DNA of 14,385 nucleotides, taken from assembly GCA_018714965.1 (NCBI GenBank), contig DVML01000006.1, forward strand, positions 1 to 14,385. Reading direction: 5' to 3'. The stretch comes from Fimihabitans intestinipullorum (GTDB taxonomy: Bacteria > Bacillota_I > Bacilli_A > RF39 > UBA660). Below are positions 6,493 through 13,711 of this stretch, one piece after another; within the stretch, counting starts at the first letter, position 1; each line of letters opens with the position of its first letter. The notes below the pieces were generated by a model. That model saw nothing but the letters and a program-made list of their open reading frames with translations. It had not been told where the DNA came from and made no database searches. The position numbers and the translations under genes were made by a program.

Positions 6493-7377
6493 TTATGCAT
6501 GTGGGTGAAAATCATCGTATTCCTGTTTTACTTTTTCATTTGTTACATGCGTATAAATTTGTGTTGTTGAAATATCACTGTGTCCTAATAACTCTTGAAT
6601 ACTTCTTAAATCGGCACCGTGATTGAGTAGATGCGTTGCAAAAGAATGCCTTAAAGTATGCGGAGAGAATGGTGTTTTAATCTCCTTTTCTTTTGCTAAC
6701 TTTTTGAGTATTTTAAAAAATCCTTGTCGTGTCATTTTATTTCCATGATTGTTGACAAACACATAATTATTAGGTGTTCTTTTCATCATTTTAGGTCGGT
6801 GGTCTTCAATGTAGATACGAAGTGCTTCTTTTGCGTAATCTCCAAGAGGAATGATTCTCTCTTTGCTTCCCTTCCCCAGTGTACGGACAGTATCTGTATA
6901 AAAATCGATGTCGTTGAGTTCCAAGTTTACGAGTTCACTCACGCGAAGTCCTGTCGCATACATCAACTCCAGCATCGCTTTATTGCGGTAACTATAATGA
7001 TCCGTAAGTGGAACATCCAATAGTTTATCTACCTCTTCTTCCGAAAGGACGGATGGTAACGTCTTTCTAATTTTAGGCAGTTCTATAAATTCAATTGGGT
7101 TTTTTTGAATCATTCTCTCCATAAGTAAAAATTTATAAAAAGATCGTAGACAAGATATATTTCGAGACATCGTTTTATCTCCTAGGTGTTGTTCTTTTAA
7201 ATATGCCAAATAGCGTTTGATATCCTCTTTTTTTACTTGTTCTAATTCTGGTTGCCCTAGAAATTCATAGTATTTCATGAGATCTCGCTCATAGGATTGA
7301 ATCGTATTTTCACTATATTTTTTATCGATATATAAATAATTTAAAAACTCTTCGATACATTCTAAAAAATGATTCAT
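6493..7377 (-). CDS. xerD: Site-specific tyrosine recombinase XerD
   Basis: This 294-aa recombinase resolves chromosome dimers at dif, working with XerC or a partner at the division septum. The N-terminal core-binding domain (about 1-105) precedes the catalytic domain. The catalytic set is complete: R145 (ATGLRVSEL), K172 (GKGSKER), H240 and R243 (HTLRHSFATH), H266 (LLGHSDIS) and the nucleophile Y275 (TTQIYTH). The end FHPHA closely matches the C-terminus of B. subtilis XerD. ATG 7377 lies one base after the corA stop codon, with only a purine-rich AAAGAGAAAG far upstream and no true Shine-Dalgarno, so translation is probably coupled to corA. Confidence 0.95.
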   Translation of the reverse strand: MNHFLECIEEFLNYLYIDKKYSENTIQSYERDLMKYYEFLGQPELEQVKKEDIKRYLAYLKEQHLGDKTMSRNISCLRSFYKFLLMERMIQKNPIEFIELPKIRKTLPSVLSEEEVDKLLDVPLTDHYSYRNKAMLELMYATGLRVSELVNLELNDIDFYTDTVRTLGKGSKERIIPLGDYAKEALRIYIEDHRPKMMKRTPNNYVFVNNHGNKMTRQGFFKILKKLAKEKEIKTPFSPHTLRHSFATHLLNHGADLRSIQELLGHSDISTTQIYTHVTNEKVKQEYDDFHPHA

Positions 7378-7378
7378 A

Positions 7379-8296
7379 TTACAACATATTCTTTCTCTTT
7401 AAATAGAATGCGACGATAAGCGAGATAATTAGTGAAAAGATACATAGATAAAGAAATGCCATTGGGTCTTCTCCAAGTTTCCCAAGTGGAACATTCATTC
7501 CAATGAAGGAAGATACCATCGTTGGTATAGAGATTACAATGGTGACCCCTGCTAAAAACTTCATAATTTGATTTAAATTGTTGGAAATGATCGTTCCATA
7601 AGAGTCCGTTAAGCTAGATAATAACTCTTGGTATAAATTTGCCATCGCGATCGCTTGTCTGTTTTCGATCATGGCATCTTCTAACAAACGTTCATCTCCT
7701 TTATATAAAGGAAGTACATTCCCGCTTGCAATTCTCTCTAAGACCATCTCGTTAGATGATAGTGATTGCATGAAATATACTAAACTTTTCTCGATCTTCA
7801 TAAGACCTTTTAGCGCGGTATTATTCGTAGCATGGTAAAGTGACTTTTCTTGGTTTTGCAAATCGTTTTGAACTTCTTCCAAATGAGAGAGATAAAGAGT
7901 TGCAACATAATAGAAAATCTGAATTGTAAAATTTGTTTTCTCCAAAGGATTTAACGAACTATCTTCTAACGGTTGTTTAAATACTTGATTTCCTTCGTTA
8001 CAAATTGTCACGATGTGATTCGGTGCAACGATAATTCCTAATGGTACAGTACGATACCCATTGTATTTTTTAATTGGTACTTTTAAAACGATCAAAACAG
8101 TATCCTCTCTCTGTTCGACACGTGCTGTTTCGTGCGTATCCATCAATTTTTTTAGTAGATTCAATTCAATGTTTGTGCTTTTATGAATCTCATCTAATTC
8201 TTCGTTTGAAAAATGATCGACATTGATCCATGTTCCTGCTTCTATCTCTTTTTGTTTTTTTAATTGGCTGTTTTCATTTTTATAAATTGTTATCAT
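7379..8296 (-). CDS. corA: CorA-family magnesium transporter
   Basis: This 305-aa protein has the CorA plan: a long cytoplasmic N-terminal alpha/beta domain and helical stalk (1 to about 242), two C-terminal membrane helices (about 245-264 and 281-299), and the selectivity motif GMN (266-268, in SFIGMNVPLG) at the end of the first helix. It should form a homopentameric Mg2+ channel (or Co2+/Ni2+ in some relatives) in the cytoplasmic membrane. The tail RKNML is basic, as expected at the cytoplasmic end. GGTGAG lies 5 nt before ATG 8296, with an extended -10 promoter just upstream. It is the first gene of the operon leading to xerD and the mutase. No Mg-responsive leader is possible in the roughly 10-nt 5' UTR. 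Confidence 0.92.
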   Translation of the reverse strand: MITIYKNENSQLKKQKEIEAGTWINVDHFSNEELDEIHKSTNIELNLLKKLMDTHETARVEQREDTVLIVLKVPIKKYNGYRTVPLGIIVAPNHIVTICNEGNQVFKQPLEDSSLNPLEKTNFTIQIFYYVATLYLSHLEEVQNDLQNQEKSLYHATNNTALKGLMKIEKSLVYFMQSLSSNEMVLERIASGNVLPLYKGDERLLEDAMIENRQAIAMANLYQELLSSLTDSYGTIISNNLNQIMKFLAGVTIVISIPTMVSSFIGMNVPLGKLGEDPMAFLYLCIFSLIISLIVAFYLKRKNML

Positions 8297-8313
8297 ATCT
8301 ACTCACCATAAAT

Positions 8314-8322
8314 ATTATATCA
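8314..8322 (-). promoter_or_regulatory. Extended -10 promoter of the corA operon
   Basis: On the minus strand a perfect TATAAT (8314-8319) is preceded by TG one base upstream (8321-8322). No good -35 is visible. The expected start near 8307 coincides with the GGTGAG Shine-Dalgarno (8302-8307). Confidence 0.8.
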
Positions 8323-8395
8323 CGCATTTTCATATTTCTCATCCTACAAGTGTCTACTTGACAGATAAAAGATGCTATTCAAGTGATGTAATTTT

Positions 8396-8404
8396 TGATA
8401 AAAT
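8396..8404 (+). promoter_or_regulatory. Extended -10 promoter of the rarA-gpsA operon
   Basis: TGATAAAAT: TG (8396-8397), one base, then -10 TAAAAT (8399-8404). TATTCA at 8376-8381 is a weak -35 at 17 nt. A TTGACA at 8358-8363 has no -10 at the right distance. The start near 8411 coincides with AGGTGA (8411-8416). It is divergent from the corA promoter, about 75 bp away. Confidence 0.7.
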
Positions 8405-8421
8405 AATATAAGGTGATAAAA

Positions 8422-9645
8422 ATGAATGAACCATTAGCGATGAAATTACGTCCAAAAAAATTAGAGGACGTCATTGGGCAGCAACACTTAGTAGGAAAAG
8501 ATAAAATTTTATATCACATGGTAAAGAATCATAGGTTATTTTCGATGATTTTGTATGGAAAGCCAGGAATTGGAAAAACGACGATCGCAACGGCAATCGT
8601 AGAAGAACTCGGCTTACGCCATAGAATGTTAAACGCGGTGATTCATAGTAAAAAAGATTTTGATATCGTGATCGAAGAAGCAAAAATGTATGGATCTATG
8701 GTAGTTATAATGGATGAAATTCATCGATTAAATAAAGATAAACAAGATCTACTACTCCCCTATTTAGAGAGTGGACTAATCATTTTGATCGGCATGACAA
8801 CTTCTAATCCTTATCATAAGATCAATCCAGCCATTCGAAGTCGTTGTCAAATTTTTGAACTGCTCCCATTAGAAGAAGATGATATTATAAGTGGTTTAAA
8901 ACGCGCAGTAGCATCGAATATATTGGAAAATATCGTGGTAGATGAAGAATGTTATCGAATGATTACAACTTTATCTGGAGGTGATTTGAGAGCTGCTTAT
9001 AATTTACTAGAAGTCGCCTATTATGCAGCAAGTGATTATCACGTAACAGCAAGTGTCTTAGAAAGTATTCATCAAAAGCCAATCTTCTTTCATGATCGTA
9101 ACGAGGATGGACATTATGATGTATTATCAGCATTTCAAAAATCGATCAGAGGAAGCGATGTAAATGCAGCTCTTCACTATTTAGCAAGATTGATCGAAGT
9201 AGAAGATTTAGATAGTATCTGTAGAAGAATGGCAGTGATTGCATACGAAGATATCGGTCTTGCGAATCCAGCGATGGGTCCACGTGTCATGGCAGCAATC
9301 GAAGCGGCAGAACGTTTGGGCTTCCCAGAAGCTAGAATTCCCTTAGGTACAGTCGTTGTAGAACTCGCACTCTCTCCTAAATCAAACAGTGCGCATACTG
9401 CTTTAGATGATGCAATCAACGACATTCGAAAAGGGAAAACGGGGAATGTTCCTAGTCATATTAAAACAAACTCTAGAGATTATAAGTATCCACATGACTA
9501 TCCAAATGGAATTGTAAAACAACAGTATTTACCGGATACACTAAAACGAAAAGAATATTTCCGTCCGAAGACGACAAGTCAACATGAACGAATGTTAAAA
9601 GAAGTATATCAGAAGATAGAAAAATTTTTAGAAGAAGGAGAATAA
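8422..9645 (+). CDS. rarA: Replication-associated AAA+ ATPase RarA (MgsA)
   Basis: This 407-aa clamp-loader-like ATPase acts at stalled replication forks. The N-terminal AAA+ domain has Walker A GKPGIGKTT (46-54), Walker B VVIMDEIH (94-101), sensor 1 TTSNP (126-130, where relatives usually have TTENP), and the RSR arginine-finger motif (139-141). The C-terminal tetramerisation domain carries RRMAVIAYEDIGLANP, typical of the MgsA family, and continues to KEYFRPKTT. ATG 8422 is chosen because AGGTGA lies 5 nt upstream; an earlier GTG at 8413 lies inside that site. It forms an operon with gpsA, 2 nt downstream. Confidence 0.94.
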   Translation: MNEPLAMKLRPKKLEDVIGQQHLVGKDKILYHMVKNHRLFSMILYGKPGIGKTTIATAIVEELGLRHRMLNAVIHSKKDFDIVIEEAKMYGSMVVIMDEIHRLNKDKQDLLLPYLESGLIILIGMTTSNPYHKINPAIRSRCQIFELLPLEEDDIISGLKRAVASNILENIVVDEECYRMITTLSGGDLRAAYNLLEVAYYAASDYHVTASVLESIHQKPIFFHDRNEDGHYDVLSAFQKSIRGSDVNAALHYLARLIEVEDLDSICRRMAVIAYEDIGLANPAMGPRVMAAIEAAERLGFPEARIPLGTVVVELALSPKSNSAHTALDDAINDIRKGKTGNVPSHIKTNSRDYKYPHDYPNGIVKQQYLPDTLKRKEYFRPKTTSQHERMLKEVYQKIEKFLEEGE

Positions 9646-9647
9646 AC

Positions 9648-10619
9648 ATGAAGATAACAATTTTAGGAACGGGCGCTTATGGCCTATCGCTCGGAATGAT
9701 GGCAAATCAAAACCAAATGGCAGTCACCTTATATACTCCAATCAAAGAAGAATATGAAACATTAATAACGACTTATCAAAGTCCATATTTGAAAAATATC
9801 TCGCTTCCGCGTACTTTCCAATTTAGCAACGATCTAAAAGATGCAGTAAAAGATGCTAAACTTATTTTAATTGCAACGCCAACTCAATATTTAGTAGATC
9901 TATTGAATACATTAAAACCATACATTGAGAAGGATCAAATAATAATCATAGGATCAAAAGGAGTTCTTTCAGATGGAACGCCATGGATTCATGAAAAAAT
10001 GGAAAACGAATTGAAAGGTGTAAAATATGGAATATTGGCTGGACCATCATTTGCGAAAGATATCGCACAAAATATGCCGATCGAACTCACATTGGCAACG
10101 CTTTATGATGACGTAATATCTCTTGCAAAAAAAGCGTTAGAGACAAAATCGCTTTCCATCGAAAAATCAAGCGATCTCGTAGGAGTAGAATTATGTGGTG
10201 TTTTAAAAAATATCTTTGCAATTGGTGCCGGAATCATTCATGGTTTAGGCGTTACGGAATCTACAAAAGCATTTTACTTTCGAAAAGCCGTTTGTATCGT
10301 CAAAGATATATTAAAAAAAAGCGGATGTCAGGAAGAAACAGTTTTTACAGACGCTGGGATTGGAGATATATTTTTAACGTTGTCAAATCCACAGAGTCGA
10401 AATTATCAATATGGTGTATTACTTGGTTCAAAGGTAGCAAAAGAAATCATCAACCAATTTGAATCCAAAAATACTATTGAAGGAAAAAACGCCATTCGTA
10501 TTCTTTGCGAAGCTTCGATCAATCAAACATTTACTTACCCAATGTTGACGGTACTATATCAAATCATTTTTGAAAAAGAAGATCCTGAAATACTCATAAA
10601 GCTTCTTTATAGCATCTAA
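9648..10619 (+). CDS. gpsA: Glycerol-3-phosphate dehydrogenase (NAD(P)+), divergent
   Basis: This 323-aa enzyme reduces dihydroxyacetone phosphate to sn-glycerol 3-phosphate for phospholipid synthesis. The N-terminal Rossmann domain has GTGAYG (7-12) and IATPTQYL; further on are GSKG (102-105, with a conserved Lys), AGPSFAKDI (131-139), the catalytic-Lys motif ELCGVLKN (181-188, K187), TDAGIGDIFLT (234-244), SRNYQYG (250-256) and IEGKNAI. Two usually conserved spots differ: Cys replaces Gly in ELGG-like ELCG, and STKAF stands where NAKAA-like residues normally occur. GAAGGAG at the end of rarA gives a Shine-Dalgarno 7 nt before ATG 9648. It may be a divergent GpsA or a close relative with shifted specificity, and a second gpsA elsewhere cannot be excluded. 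Confidence 0.85.
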   Translation: MKITILGTGAYGLSLGMMANQNQMAVTLYTPIKEEYETLITTYQSPYLKNISLPRTFQFSNDLKDAVKDAKLILIATPTQYLVDLLNTLKPYIEKDQIIIIGSKGVLSDGTPWIHEKMENELKGVKYGILAGPSFAKDIAQNMPIELTLATLYDDVISLAKKALETKSLSIEKSSDLVGVELCGVLKNIFAIGAGIIHGLGVTESTKAFYFRKAVCIVKDILKKSGCQEETVFTDAGIGDIFLTLSNPQSRNYQYGVLLGSKVAKEIINQFESKNTIEGKNAIRILCEASINQTFTYPMLTVLYQIIFEKEDPEILIKLLYSI

Positions 10620-10642
10620 AAAACGAGATTGCTCTCGTTTTT
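10619..10642. terminator. Bidirectional terminator between gpsA and the 143-aa gene
   Basis: A perfect 10-bp stem, AAAAACGAGA (10619-10628) with TCTCGTTTTT (10633-10642), has a 4-nt loop TTGC. It overlaps the stop codons of both convergent genes (10617-10619 and 10641-10643) and has A/T runs on each side. Confidence 0.92.
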
Positions 10643-11072
10643 ATTCTGCCCATCTTTCCAACATATGCAAATTCTCTTCCAATGTATGATCTAACCTCCG
10701 TGCTAAATCGATAATAGCAGTATCCGCATTTTTACATGCATGTATTTTTTCTTTGATATCCTTTTGATATTCCTTTTCTCCTTCTAACATAAGCTTAGAA
10801 ATATGTTTTGGATCATTATTGGTAAGTGTGCTTAGTTTCGTTGACAAATATGAACTAAATTTGTGCATTTTTCCAGGAACCTTCTCTTTTTCCTTTAATG
10901 ATGCAAGAAGACCATCAGCTAAATATTTAATTTCTTCAAAGGCTGTTTTTTCTCTTGTGATTTCAACTTCAAATTCACGGTCCTCTACTTCTTTTAAAAT
11001 AGGTTCTAATTTCGTCAAAATTAGTTCACACATTTGATAGATGTGATTTAATAGTGTGATCGTCTCTTTCAT
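10641..11072 (-). CDS. Hypothetical all-helical protein, 143 aa
   Basis: The product is charged, lacks membrane segments and reads as three or four long amphipathic helices: about 3-30, 35-64 (FEVEITREKTAFEEIKYLA), 70-112 and 113-143 (ending HMLERWAE). This suggests a helical bundle, possibly ferritin-like in shape, but I see no metal ligand pattern and no named family. AAGGTG lies about 5 nt before ATG 11072. Its best promoter has a sporulation-like -10 (CATACTAT), so a role in spore formation is possible but unproven. It ends in the terminator shared with gpsA. Confidence 0.75.
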   Translation of the reverse strand: MKETITLLNHIYQMCELILTKLEPILKEVEDREFEVEITREKTAFEEIKYLADGLLASLKEKEKVPGKMHKFSSYLSTKLSTLTNNDPKHISKLMLEGEKEYQKDIKEKIHACKNADTAIIDLARRLDHTLEENLHMLERWAE

Positions 11073-11094
11073 AGTACACCTTTCTTTCCAATAA

Positions 11095-11121
11095 TAGTAT
11101 GAACATTTTGTTCTAAATTAT
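11095..11121 (-). promoter_or_regulatory. Sigma-E-like promoter of the 143-aa gene
   Basis: On the minus strand ATA (11119-11121), a 17-nt spacer and CATACTAT (from 11101 down) fit the sigma-E pattern ATA-N16-18-CATACAnT with one mismatch in the -10. The CATACTA core also resembles sigma-G, but the -35 does not. A sigma-A reading (TATTAT or TACTAT) has no good -35. Confidence 0.4.
11101..11113. repeat. Small dyad in a divergent promoter region
   Basis: GAACA (11101-11105) and TGTTC (11109-11113) form an inverted repeat with a 3-nt centre. It lies between the two divergent genes and touches the minus-strand -10 box, so it could be an operator. The dyad is short and could occur by chance. Confidence 0.3.
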
Positions 11122-11130
11122 TTTTTGTTT

Positions 11131-11138
11131 CATACATT
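11131..11138 (+). promoter_or_regulatory. Candidate -10 of the tocopherol-cyclase-family gene
   Basis: CATACATT matches the sigma-E -10 pattern CATACAnT in all defined positions, but no ATA lies 16-18 nt upstream. As a sigma-A element, TACATT with TTGTTC (11108-11113) would have a 19-nt spacer. The predicted start near 11145 is only 3 nt before the Shine-Dalgarno. Confidence 0.35.
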
Positions 11139-11147
11139 ATTTTGAAT

Positions 11148-11162
11148 GGAGGGAATCATACG
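11148..11162 (+). promoter_or_regulatory. Shine-Dalgarno with ACG start codon
   Basis: GGAGGG (11148-11153) is the strongest ribosome binding site in this intergenic region. Six bases downstream, in the reading frame of the gene, is ACG (11160-11162) followed by AAA AAG AAA. No ATG, GTG or TTG lies in frame at a normal distance. This site decides the start of the next gene. Confidence 0.5.
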
Positions 11163-12119
11163 AAAAAGAAAGACCAAATCTGCTTACAAGGAAATACAAC
11201 TAAAAAGAAGTACTTTGAAGGATGGTATTATAAGTTAGTAACAGCAGATAAAAAAATAAGTTTTGCAATCATCGTAGGAATTTGCACGGAAGATGCTCAC
11301 GCATTTATTCAAGTGACTGAAAACATTTCACACCGTAGTTATTATTGTAGATATCCTATCGATAAAATTAAATTTAACGACGAGCCGTTTTCCATTGAGT
11401 TAGACGGAAATTACTTTTCCAAAGATCAATTAATACTAAATCTATCAAATGAAGAAATACATTTAAAAACAAATTTATTTTTTAGTGAATTAACTCCATA
11501 TCAGCCAACATTTCTCTCCCCTACCATTATGGGACCATTTTCATATCTTCCTATGAAATGTTCTCATGGTATTATGAGTATGCATCATTATATCGATGGG
11601 TATTTTAGTTATCAAGGAAATGAAATTGATTTCGAAGATGGATATGGTTACAGTGAAAAAGATTACGGTACTAGTTTTCCACGCAATTATCTATGGGCAC
11701 AGACAAATACATTAAAAAAAGAATCTCGAGATATTAGAAAAATCAGTATGATGTTAGCAATTGCGGATATTCCATTTGGAATCTTCTCATTTCAAGGTTT
11801 CTTATGTGTGCTACAGTTAGGAACTAGGCAATATAAATTTACTACCTATAATCATTCAAAATTAACTTCTTATCGAGAAAAGCAAAACGAAGTAACAATA
11901 TTAGAATTTGATAAAGGAAATTATCATTTAATTGTACGCTTAAAACCTGGCAAAAAAAATCAATTAAAAGCGCCTCTTGGAGGAAAAATGAGGACAAATG
12001 TCGAGGAATCGTTAGATGGTACGATGTCAGTCACTTTAAAAAAAGGAAGTAAAGTCTTAGTAAAACAGCAACTAGTCGCTTGTGCGATCGAAAAATATAC
12101 AAATAAAAACAGAATATAG
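11160..12119 (+). CDS. Tocopherol cyclase-family protein
   Basis: The protein carries the signatures of the tocopherol cyclase-like family: GWYYK (21-25) near the N-terminus, GPFSYLPM (125-132), GYGYSEKDYGTSFP (161-174) and YLWAQTN (177-183). Plant members cyclise tocopherol precursors; bacterial Firmicute members are uncharacterised, and the lipocalin-like beta fold suggests binding of a hydrophobic ligand. No signal peptide is seen, so it is probably cytoplasmic. The start is unusual: the strong GGAGGG points to ACG 11160 (319 aa). TTG 11142 in the same frame would give 325 aa, but has no Shine-Dalgarno and lies upstream of the predicted transcription start. An ATG at 11146 is out of frame and closes after 30 codons. 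The stop TAG is in the loop of the following hairpin. Confidence 0.8.
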   Translation, partial: TKKKDQICLQGNTTKKKYFEGWYYKLVTADKKISFAIIVGICTEDAHAFIQVTENISHRSYYCRYPIDKIKFNDEPFSIELDGNYFSKDQLILNLSNEEIHLKTNLFFSELTPYQPTFLSPTIMGPFSYLPMKCSHGIMSMHHYIDGYFSYQGNEIDFEDGYGYSEKDYGTSFPRNYLWAQTNTLKKESRDIRKISMMLAIADIPFGIFSFQGFLCVLQLGTRQYKFTTYNHSKLTSYREKQNEVTILEFDKGNYHLIVRLKPGKKNQLKAPLGGKMRTNVEESLDGTMSVTLKKGSKVLVKQQLVACAIEKYTNKNRI

Positions 12120-12128
12120 TATTCTGTT
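12105..12128 (-). terminator. Terminator of the holA-nucleotidase operon
   Basis: AACAGAATA (12108-12116) pairs perfectly with TATTCTGTT (12120-12128) around a 3-nt loop. On the minus strand it is followed by TTTTT and further T-rich sequence. On the plus strand the T-run is poor, so it should stop the tocopherol-cyclase-family transcript less well. It overlaps the nucleotidase stop (12127-12129). Confidence 0.75.
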
Positions 12129-12735
12129 AATCTCTAATTTTTGCACGAAATTTACGTCGTTCGTAATCTAATATAGTTTGATCCCAGTGTATTATTTTAT
12201 CGTAAATGTCATACCAGGAATGCACATGAATCACATTCCGTTGAAAATAAAAGCGATTATATCGTGTCTCGTAACAAAAACAGCAGATATTAGATGGTAA
12301 TTTTCGAAACAAAGTATAATTATCATCGATCATTAAATCTATTTTATAATCTTGGCAGGCATATTGTTTCCTTCTAGTAAAAGAAATTTCGTGATAATGA
12401 ATATCATTTTTAATTAACCATTGATAGATTGGAGTATGGTCGCGTCCATACCCTTTTTCACTTGTAAAAAGAATAATTTGATGTCCCTCGAACATTAGTT
12501 TATCGATGATTTCTGCTGCAAACGGTCTCGCTTTTGCGTTACGTAGTAGTAGTGGTCGGTAGTATTCTTGAAATTCCTCGATTTCTTTCGAAGTCAAATC
12601 TGTCATCCGAGAAATCAAAAAGCCATTCGCATTTTTAATTTTTTTATCTCGTGTCACACAAAACTGATAGAGATAATCTAGTTTTAATTGATCTACATTA
12701 TTGATCACTCCATCAATATCAATTCCTATTCTCAT
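12127..12735 (-). CDS. HAD-superfamily 5'(3')-deoxyribonucleotidase-like
   Basis: This 202-aa protein starts with the HAD motif I GIDIDGVIN (nucleophile D6, acid/base D8), has motif II FTS (90-92), and motif III/IV DLMIDDN (133-139). The arrangement is that of the NT5C-type family, which dephosphorylates (deoxy)nucleoside monophosphates. A Lys in the region 121-131 (RRKQYACQDYK) could be the HAD lysine. The C-terminal third is rich in Tyr, Phe and Arg. AGGTGA overlaps the holA stop, 4 nt before ATG 12735, so the two genes are cotranscribed. Substrate is inferred from family only; it might act on another phosphorylated compound. Confidence 0.82.
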   Translation of the reverse strand: MRIGIDIDGVINNVDQLKLDYLYQFCVTRDKKIKNANGFLISRMTDLTSKEIEEFQEYYRPLLLRNAKARPFAAEIIDKLMFEGHQIILFTSEKGYGRDHTPIYQWLIKNDIHYHEISFTRRKQYACQDYKIDLMIDDNYTLFRKLPSNICCFCYETRYNRFYFQRNVIHVHSWYDIYDKIIHWDQTILDYERRKFRAKIRD

Positions 12736-12743
12736 AAGATCAC

Positions 12744-13688
12744 CTATAATTCTAAAATAAATCGTTCAAGTGCGAATTTCTTTTCTATTTCTCCATGTTT
12801 GATTTTACTATCTAATAATGCTAACCGATTTAAATAAGATAGCAATTGGTCACATTCAAAATTACGTCCGCTTTGAAGCGCTAATTTGATGCGATACGGA
12901 TGAATACCGAGTGCCGTTGCGATATCTTTTTCCGTATAACCTTTTTTATAAAGCTTTTTAGCTTGGAAAATGAGTCTAAATTGATTTGCTAACATGATGA
13001 TAATTTTAATTGGTTCCTCATTGTTTTTTAACATTTCATCATAAGTAGCTAGTGCTGCTTCTTTTTTATTTGCGACGATATTTTCGATAAAATGAAAAAT
13101 ATCCATGTCTACTGTCTTCGTCGTGTAATTTTCTACATCTTCTAGAGAAATCTTTTTCTCATCGTAACGATACATTTTTAATTTTTCTAATTCTTTTTCT
13201 AATAATAGCAGATCGCCTTTTGTTCTCTCTATCAGTAATTGCTTTGCTTGATAATCAATTTGGTAGTCCTCGGCCATAGCAGATACAAATTTTTGAATAT
13301 CTTTCGGCTGTGAGCATTCTTTTACGACACCAATCTGTTTGATTTTTTTAACAATTTTCTTTCTCTCATCTAATTTGTCAGAATCGACTATCAACACTAG
13401 ATGACAATCTGGATTGAGATGATCTAGGTATAAACTCAAATCATCGACATTCTGTTCGATTCCATTCTTTTTCGTCACTCCTGAGAGAAAAAGCGCATTT
13501 TCTGCTATAATCATTTTTTCACTGTGAAATAGAGAAATTGTAGAAGCGTCCTCTACGACATCCTTTAGAGGAGTGAGAGTAAGATCATATTGACTACAAT
13601 CAATCTCCTCTATTTGATGTTCTTTCATAATTTTTCCCAGTTCTTTTTTTCGTAAATATAAGTCTTTTCCATATAATACATAAATCAT
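12744..13688 (-). CDS. holA: DNA polymerase III subunit delta
   Basis: This 314-aa clamp-loader subunit opens the beta sliding clamp. The N-terminus MIYVLYGKDLYLRKKEL is the usual start of HolA, and LVLIVDSDKLDERKKIVKKI (around 96-115) is the domain I end; QFRLIFQAKKLYKKGYTEKDIA (about 240-261) with LGIHPYRIKLAL (263 onward) is the C-terminal collar domain. The ATP-binding P-loop is absent, as normal for delta. AAGGGA lies about 9-10 nt before ATG 13688. It sits 23 nt downstream of a coiled-coil gene and overlaps closely with the nucleotidase; in many Firmicutes holA instead follows comEC and precedes rpsT. Confidence 0.93.
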   Translation of the reverse strand: MIYVLYGKDLYLRKKELGKIMKEHQIEEIDCSQYDLTLTPLKDVVEDASTISLFHSEKMIIAENALFLSGVTKKNGIEQNVDDLSLYLDHLNPDCHLVLIVDSDKLDERKKIVKKIKQIGVVKECSQPKDIQKFVSAMAEDYQIDYQAKQLLIERTKGDLLLLEKELEKLKMYRYDEKKISLEDVENYTTKTVDMDIFHFIENIVANKKEAALATYDEMLKNNEEPIKIIIMLANQFRLIFQAKKLYKKGYTEKDIATALGIHPYRIKLALQSGRNFECDQLLSYLNRLALLDSKIKHGEIEKKFALERFILEL

Positions 13689-13711
13689 CGTGATACATCC
13701 CTTCTAATGTT

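Noticed and set aside
8358..8363. TTGACA upstream of rarA as a sigma-A -35
   Set aside because: At 17 nt the -10 position reads AAGTGA, and the real extended -10 at 8396-8404 is too far away.
9177..9425. An 82-aa minus-strand frame inside rarA
   Set aside because: Antisense shadow of a strongly conserved gene, with no expression signals.
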